Assembly (NCBI GenBank): GCA_905221615.1
Contig: CAJNDT010005001.1
Coordinates: 237,001-301,000, forward strand
Source of the DNA: Symbiodinium sp. CCMP2592
Lineage: Eukaryota > Sar > Dinophyceae > Suessiales > Symbiodiniaceae
Reading direction: 5' to 3'
Length of the DNA: 64,000 nt
Shown here: one piece after another, positions 59,456 through 64,000 of the stretch
Layout of the letters: each line of letters begins with the position of its first letter
How positions within the stretch are numbered: the stretch's first letter is position 1
Program-made: the position numbers and the translations under genes
The notes under the pieces: generated by a model
What the model was told of the DNA's origin: nothing
Database searches by the model: none
What the model saw: the letters and a program-made list of their open reading frames with translations, nothing else

Positions 59456-59990
59456 GGGTCTCCTAGCAAATACATTCAACGTGGGCTACGAAAGAAGGGG
59501 CCCACATACAGCGCTTGAGCCATCGTAGGATCCTTAGTTGTGGGGAAGCTGGGTCACGTTCTGCTCTAAGCAAAAAAAGCGCTCTGCTGTCATGTTGAAG
59601 AAGGGTTTCCAATGGCCAGGGTATTTGTCAGCCAACCTTGCTTGCAAACTAAGTACTTAGCACGTCCCTTTATTCTTTGAAGCACTGTCAGAGCTCGACT
59701 CGTCGCCGTGATGTACGAGGACCTCAATAAAAATCCACACCACGGATCCCCCCGATTTGCCTTCGCATCTCCACTGACGACTTCGAACTGCACACGTTTC
59801 GCACGAATGAGGTTAAACCTTGCTGCACGCCGAAGGGAGGCTTCGGGGTCTGAGGGCTTAGAGTTCAGAGCGGAGGGCTTAGGCAAGGTTCCCAGAACAG
59901 CAGCTCGTGAGACTCGGGAGACTGACAACATAGGTCAGAATCATAATGTTGATGGCGACAGGTTGACGACCATGTTTGTCCTGGCGGTAA
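59456..59990. other. No gene called
   Basis: A minus-strand frame (59590-59931) has fairly protein-like composition (FNLIRAKRVQFEVVSGDAK) but no clear splice borders; a plus frame overlaps it. Undecided. Confidence 0.35.
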
Positions 59991-59995
59991 CGGTG

Positions 59996-60036
59996 CAGGT
60001 GGTGGTGGCGGTGGTGGTGGTGGGTAGCGGTGGAGC
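59996..60036 (+). repeat. (GGT)n-like tract
   Basis: GGTGGTGGCGGTGGTGGTGG and GTGGGTAGCGGTGG. Confidence 0.85.
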
Positions 60037-60161
60037 AAGTGTAGATCGCCACTGATGGCGACCAGGACTAGCCACAAACAGTTGAGGTTGCTTGTGGTCG
60101 CAGGCACGTGCCTGTCGTTGGTTTTCCTGACTCGGTTTGAGAGAGGTCCCCCAGTGATCCC

Positions 60162-60400
60162 GGGCACAAGGGCGCAAGGGCACAAGGGCACGGCAAGGGC
60201 ACGGCAAGGGCACGGCAAGGGCACCACAAGGGCACGGCAAGGGCACGGCAAGGGCACGGCAAGGGCACGGCAAGGGCACAAGGGCACAAGGGCACAAGGG
60301 CACAAGGGCACAGGGGCACAAGGGCACAAGGGCACAAGGGCACAAGGGCACAAGGGCACAAGGGCATGAGGGCATACGGGCACAAGGGCACAAGAGCGCG
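60162..60400 (+). repeat. GGGCACAA / GGGCACGGCAA minisatellite
   Basis: 8-bp GGGCACAA units with a block of 11-bp GGGCACGGCAA units at about 60189-60275. It yields ALVPLCPC-type runs on the minus strand, which are not genes. Confidence 0.95.
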
Positions 60401-60407
60401 AATGCAC

Positions 60408-60611
60408 AAAAACATATATACAAATATACAAGTATACATATACACATGTATACATTTCTACATATGTACACATATACATATAACACGTATAAAACATACA
60501 TATGTATGTACATATACAAAAGTACAGATGTACATATATACATCTATACATATATACACATATACGTATATAAACATGCACATAATTACTTATGTACATA
60601 TACACATTTTG

Positions 60612-60642
<31 letters not shown>

Positions 60643-60846
60643 CATGCATGCATGTGCATACATACATACACATATACATATGTACACGTACACATATATA
60701 CACAAAACACGTGTACACATATACATATATACATTTATACATATATACATATATACACATCTAAATATATGCATCTACACAAGAATACATAATTACCCAT
60801 ACACATATACACATATACATGTACACATGTATACATATAAACATGA
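60408..60846. repeat. TACATA-type low-complexity array
   Basis: ACATATACACATATACAT and similar words over 440 bp with a TA run at 60613-60639. Confidence 0.93.
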
Positions 60847-60849
60847 ATA

Positions 60850-62305
60850 GAGTTGTGATTTTAAAATCAGGGGCGCCCCATCAGTCCGAGGCTCCATCCT
60901 CGGAGTTCAAGGGTGATAAGACTTCTGGTTTTAAAGACAGGACCGCCCTATCAGTCCGAGGCTCCGTCCTCGGAGTTCAATGGTGATAAGAGTTCTGATT
61001 CTGAAATCAGGGGCTCCACATTAGTCCAAGGCTCCATCCTCGGAGTTCAAGGGTGGTCAGAGTTCTGTTTTTTCAAAATCAAGGGCACCCCGTCAGTCCA
61101 AGGCTCCATCCTCGGAGTTCAAGGGGTGGTGAGAGTTTTGATTTTAAAATCAGGGGCGCCCCATCAGTCCGAGGCTCCATCCTCGGAGTTCAAGGGTGGT
61201 AAGAGTTCTCATTTTGAAGTCAGGGGCGCCCCATCAGTCCAAGGCTCCATCCTCGGAGTTCAAGGGTGGTAAGAGTTCTGATTTTAAAACCAGGGCCGCC
61301 CCATCAGTCCCAGGCTCCATCCTCGGAGTTCAATGGTGATTAGAGTTCTGATTTTCAATCCAGGGGGTCCCATCAGTCCCAGGCTCCATCCTCGGAGTTC
61401 AAGGGTGATAAGAGTTCTCATTTTCAATCCAGGGGGTCCCATCAGTCCCAGGCTCCTTCCTCGGAGGTCAATGGTGATAAGAGTTCTGATTTTAAAATCA
61501 GGGGTGTTCAAGGGTGATAAGACTTCTGGTTTTAAAGACAGGACCGCCCTATCAGTCCGAGGCTCCATCCTCGGAGTTCAAGGGTGGTAAGAGTTCTGAT
61601 TTTAAACTCAGGGGCGCCCCATCAGTTCGAGGCTCCATCCTCGGAGTTCAAGGGTGGTAAGAGTTCTCATTTTTCATCCAGGGGCGCCCCATCAGTCCCA
61701 GGCTCCATCCTCGGAGTTCAATGGTGATAAGAGTTCTGATATTGAAATCAGGGGCGCCCCATCAGTCCGAGGCTCCATCCTCGGAGTTCAAGGGTGATAA
61801 GACTTCTGGTTTTAAAGTCAGGACCGCCCCATCAGTCCGAGGCTCCATCCCCGGAGTTCAAGGGTGGTGAGAGTTCTGATTTTAAAATCAGGGGCACCCC
61901 ATCAGTCCAAGGCTCCATCCTCGGAGCAAAGGCGATAAGACTTCTGATGTTGAAATCAGGGACGCCCCATCATGCCAGGGCTTCATCCTCGGAGTTCAAG
62001 GGTGATTAGAGTTTTTATTTTCAAGCCAGGGGCGCTCCATCAGTCCCAGGCTCCATCCTCGGAGTTCAAGGGTGATAAGAGTTCTCATTTTCAACCCAGG
62101 GGGTCCCATCAGTCCCAGGCTCCATCCTCGGAGGTCAATGGTGATAAGAGTTCTGATTTTAAAACCAGGGGTGTTCAAGGGTGATAAGACTTCTGGTTCT
62201 AAAGGCAGGACCGCCCTATCAGTCCGAGGCTCCATCCTCGGAGTTCAAGGGTGGTAAGAGTTTTGATTTTAAAATCAGGGGCGCCCCATCAGTCCAAGGC
62301 TCCAC
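60850..62305 (+). repeat. 70-bp satellite array, about 20 units
   Basis: Unit: AGAGTTCTGATTTTAAAATC, AGGGGCGCCCCATCAGTCC, GAGGCTCCATCCTCGGAGTT, CAAGGGTGGTA. GCTCCATCC recurs at 60891, 60961, 61031, 61103, 61174, 61244, 61314, 61383, 61452 and onwards. Every unit contains the palindromes GATTTTAAAATC and CCGAGG-CTCCAT-CCTCGG. A 110-bp spacing (unit plus 40 bases) occurs at 61452-61562 and again at 62119-62229. Because 70 is not a multiple of three the units read through all frames without stops; I do not regard them as coding. Confidence 0.95.
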
Positions 62306-62470
62306 AAGCTGCGCAGTTGGCGCAAGCGGCGCAGCCGGCGCCGGCGCACCGGCGCATCCATGAGGGTCGGCGCACCGGCGCACCGGTACATCGGCGCATC
62401 CGTGTTCCAGCGGCGCAACGGCGCACTGGCTGGCGCATCGGCGCAACCGAGTTGCATGCGATGCACCGAC
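62306..62470 (+). repeat. GGCGCA/GGCGCACC-rich array
   Basis: GCGGCGCAGCCGGCGCCGG, CGCACCGGCGCATCC and similar, following the last satellite unit after TCCAAGGCTCCAC. Confidence 0.85.
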
Positions 62471-62512
62471 GCACCGCGCAACTGTGAGGTGCTGCACCCA
62501 TTGCCCCCACGC

Positions 62513-62515
62513 TCC

Positions 62516-62546
<31 letters not shown>

Positions 62547-62680
62547 CACATATACATGTACATACATGTACACATGTAAACATATAAATATATAAACATA
62601 CATACAAACATACTTATATACACATACATATAAAGGTAAATATATGCATGTACACATATAAACATAAATACACATGCTCT
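62513..62680. repeat. Second TACATA-type array
   Basis: CATATATACATATATATATA and ACATGTACACATGTAAACAT, same word family as 60408-60846. Confidence 0.92.
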
Positions 62681-62765
62681 AAGCATCCTGGCATCATCAG
62701 CAAAAGAACAGGAACGAAAGCGAGGCGTTCGAAACTTCATACCAGCTTGACAAGCCCGATGCCAG

Positions 62766-62936
62766 TGCACAAGGACACCAGGGCACAAGGGCACAAGGAC
62801 ACCAGGGCACAAGGGCACAAGGGCACAAGGGCACAAGGGCACAGGGCACAAGGGCACAAGGGCACAAGGGCACAAGGGCACAAGGGCGCAAGGGCGCAAG
62901 GGCACAAGGGCACAAGGGCACAAGGGCACAAGGGCC
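62766..62936 (+). repeat. Second GGGCACAA minisatellite
   Basis: GGGCACAA units with GGACACCA variants at the start; same strand as the array at 60162. Confidence 0.95.
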
Positions 62937-63241
62937 CGGGAACAGGAGAGGACCGAAGCCGAGAGAGGCCAACGTAAGCTTTGGGAAGTTATGGTTCGCA
63001 ATAGGGTTCGGCATCCAGCCTTGACAACTTCTGTGCAAATCGCTAGCGGACAACCCTCAAAGCGAATTGCCTTCCACCGAACTTGAAACTTAAACTCTAC
63101 TCCCCGACATCACACCAGCGAACCGACAGTGTGGAGTTTAATTTCGGCCCCCTTCATTTGGGAGGTTTTCTTTGTGTTCATGCTCTTGTCAACTCCCTGC
63201 GCCACATTATTTACCGCACATTCACGGTGCAAACTCCCCAG

Positions 63242-63408
63242 CCCTGCGGCTCGCTGCCAAGATGCTCGTTGCTCCATCGCAGCACGACCATGCCAGACTT
63301 CTGTGCAGTGACCGTGCCGGAGTTTTCCAGGTCAACTGTGCCCCAGCGCTTGAAGTCGCACAAGACCTCCGCCAACGAAGATCTAACGTCGTAAATCAAA
63401 TCCTTAAA
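63242..63408 (+). CDS. Candidate internal exon (unknown gene)
   Basis: An open stretch of about 55 codons begins just after a CCCCAG acceptor-like border and ends at CTTAAA followed by GTGAGC, a donor-like border. The translation (LRLAAKMLVAPSQHDHAR...VNQILK) has balanced, protein-like composition, unlike the repeat-derived frames around it. I do not recognise a domain. Neighbouring exons were not found; the next feature downstream is a family D fold-back element. Function unknown; could be a chance open frame. Confidence 0.35.
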
Positions 63409-63582
63409 GTGAGCTCTAAACCCTGTAAACCTTACATACAGTCATAAAGCCCTTAATTCAAGCCTCAAGACCCTGTAGAGGAAGCCCTAAGCCACCAAAG
63501 CTGTGCTTTAGGCAAAGGCTGACCTTGTGGGGGTTGCACGTTCGTCGATCAATAGCTCTAGGGCGGACCTCAAGAACAACCA

Positions 63583-63691
63583 CCCAGACCTTCCAAAATC
63601 CCTTAATTAAGGAATATACCTTCATTCATGTTAGGGATCCTACTATAACTTAAGGTATATTCCTTAATTAAGTGATTTTGGAAGGTCTGGG
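63583..63691. mobile_element. Fold-back element, family D (D1)
   Basis: CCCAGACCTTCCAAAATCCC, TTAATTAAGGAATATACC and complement; the right arm has one change (AAGTGATTTTGG). Confidence 0.9.
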
Positions 63692-63884
63692 CAACATCGG
63701 TGATAAGGCAGTTTAGTTTAAGGGTTTAGGGCTTAGGGAAGTACGACTAGAACGATTCTGAAGTAGGGACTCGTAACAGAACTCGGGGGTTAGGGATGTG
63801 AGAATCGTACATGAAGCCATCATGCATACTTCCCTCGCCAGAACTGTTACTCCCTCACCTGCAAGTCTAACACATAACCTATAT

Positions 63885-63991
63885 GGGTGGTTGTCGAAAT
63901 TATGGTCCCTTTCTCGGCACCCTAAATATTAGGTTTAGGTGCCGTATTATAATAAGGACCCAAAAAGGGACCATAATTTTGACAACCACGC
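63885..63991. mobile_element. Fold-back element, family E, with ATAT flanks
   Basis: GGGTGGTTGTCGAAATTATG to ATAATTTTGACAACCACGC. ATAT at 63881-63884 and 63992-63995. TTAGGTTTAGG inside is a small duplication. Confidence 0.88.
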
Positions 63992-64000
63992 ATATAGCCC

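Noticed and set aside
59865..60734. 289-codon minus-strand frame with ALVPLCPC and YVYMYI runs
   Set aside because: It is the GGGCACAA minisatellite and TACATA array read through without stops.
60850..62305. CRISPR-like array because of regular 70-bp spacing with palindromes
   Set aside because: There are no unique spacers; whole units are repeated, and the surrounding DNA is eukaryotic in character.
62219..63001. 260-codon minus-strand frame
   Set aside because: Composed of the second GGGCACAA array, TACATA array, GGCGCA array and satellite units; only repeats.

Overview
The window looks like nuclear DNA of a dinoflagellate, most likely a Symbiodiniaceae (coral symbiont) genome. Three things point there. 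First, the only convincing long gene encodes a short N-terminal ubiquitin-like domain followed by about 17 ankyrin repeats, an architecture I associate with this group. Second, the telomere-type motif TTTAGGG/CCCTAAA is scattered through the whole window. Third, the DNA is very gene-poor and full of short hairpin (fold-back) repeats and microsatellites. No rRNA, tRNA, spliced-leader gene, CRISPR array or bacterial-type operon was seen. Species assignment is inference.

Layout. 1-15.7 kb: non-coding DNA packed with fold-back elements of families A to N, CT microsatellites and decayed telomere-like DNA. 15.9-18.0 kb: the ankyrin-repeat gene on the minus strand with a frameshifted ankyrin remnant beyond its stop. 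18.3-20.6 kb: AT-rich low-complexity tract bounded by an inverted 19-bp terminal repeat with C/G runs and TA microsatellites, ending in inverted 9-bp-repeat arrays. 20.6-33.4 kb: more fold-back elements, telomere-like arrays (22.1, 28.1, 31.4 kb) and simple repeats. 33.5-34.2 kb: a 0.7-kb trinucleotide tract. 34.3-60 kb: fold-back elements again, with clear nesting at 38.2 and 58.6 kb, and several tandem repeats. 60.1-62.9 kb: a composite block of GGGCACAA minisatellite, TACATA array, 70-bp satellite, GC-rich GGCGCA array, second TACATA array and second GGGCACAA minisatellite. 62.9-64 kb: one candidate exon and two fold-back elements.

The dominant biology is the fold-back elements: roughly 100 copies or fragments, mostly 80-120 bp, each two near-perfect inverted arms around a short AT-rich centre. 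They fall into about 16 multi-copy families plus singletons. Several families show target-site duplications (4 bp for E, C and F; 3 bp for H; TA ends for A and B), and three cases of one family inside another give direct evidence of mobility. None encodes a protein, so they look like non-autonomous MITE-like elements moved by transposases encoded elsewhere. Family letters are my own labels. Strand on a fold-back element is its orientation relative to the family member named as reference; '.' means not assigned. Element ends are read by eye and may be off by a few bases.

Apart from the ankyrin gene I give a handful of low-confidence candidate exons, chosen for an open frame, protein-like composition and plausible splice borders. 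No homology search was possible.
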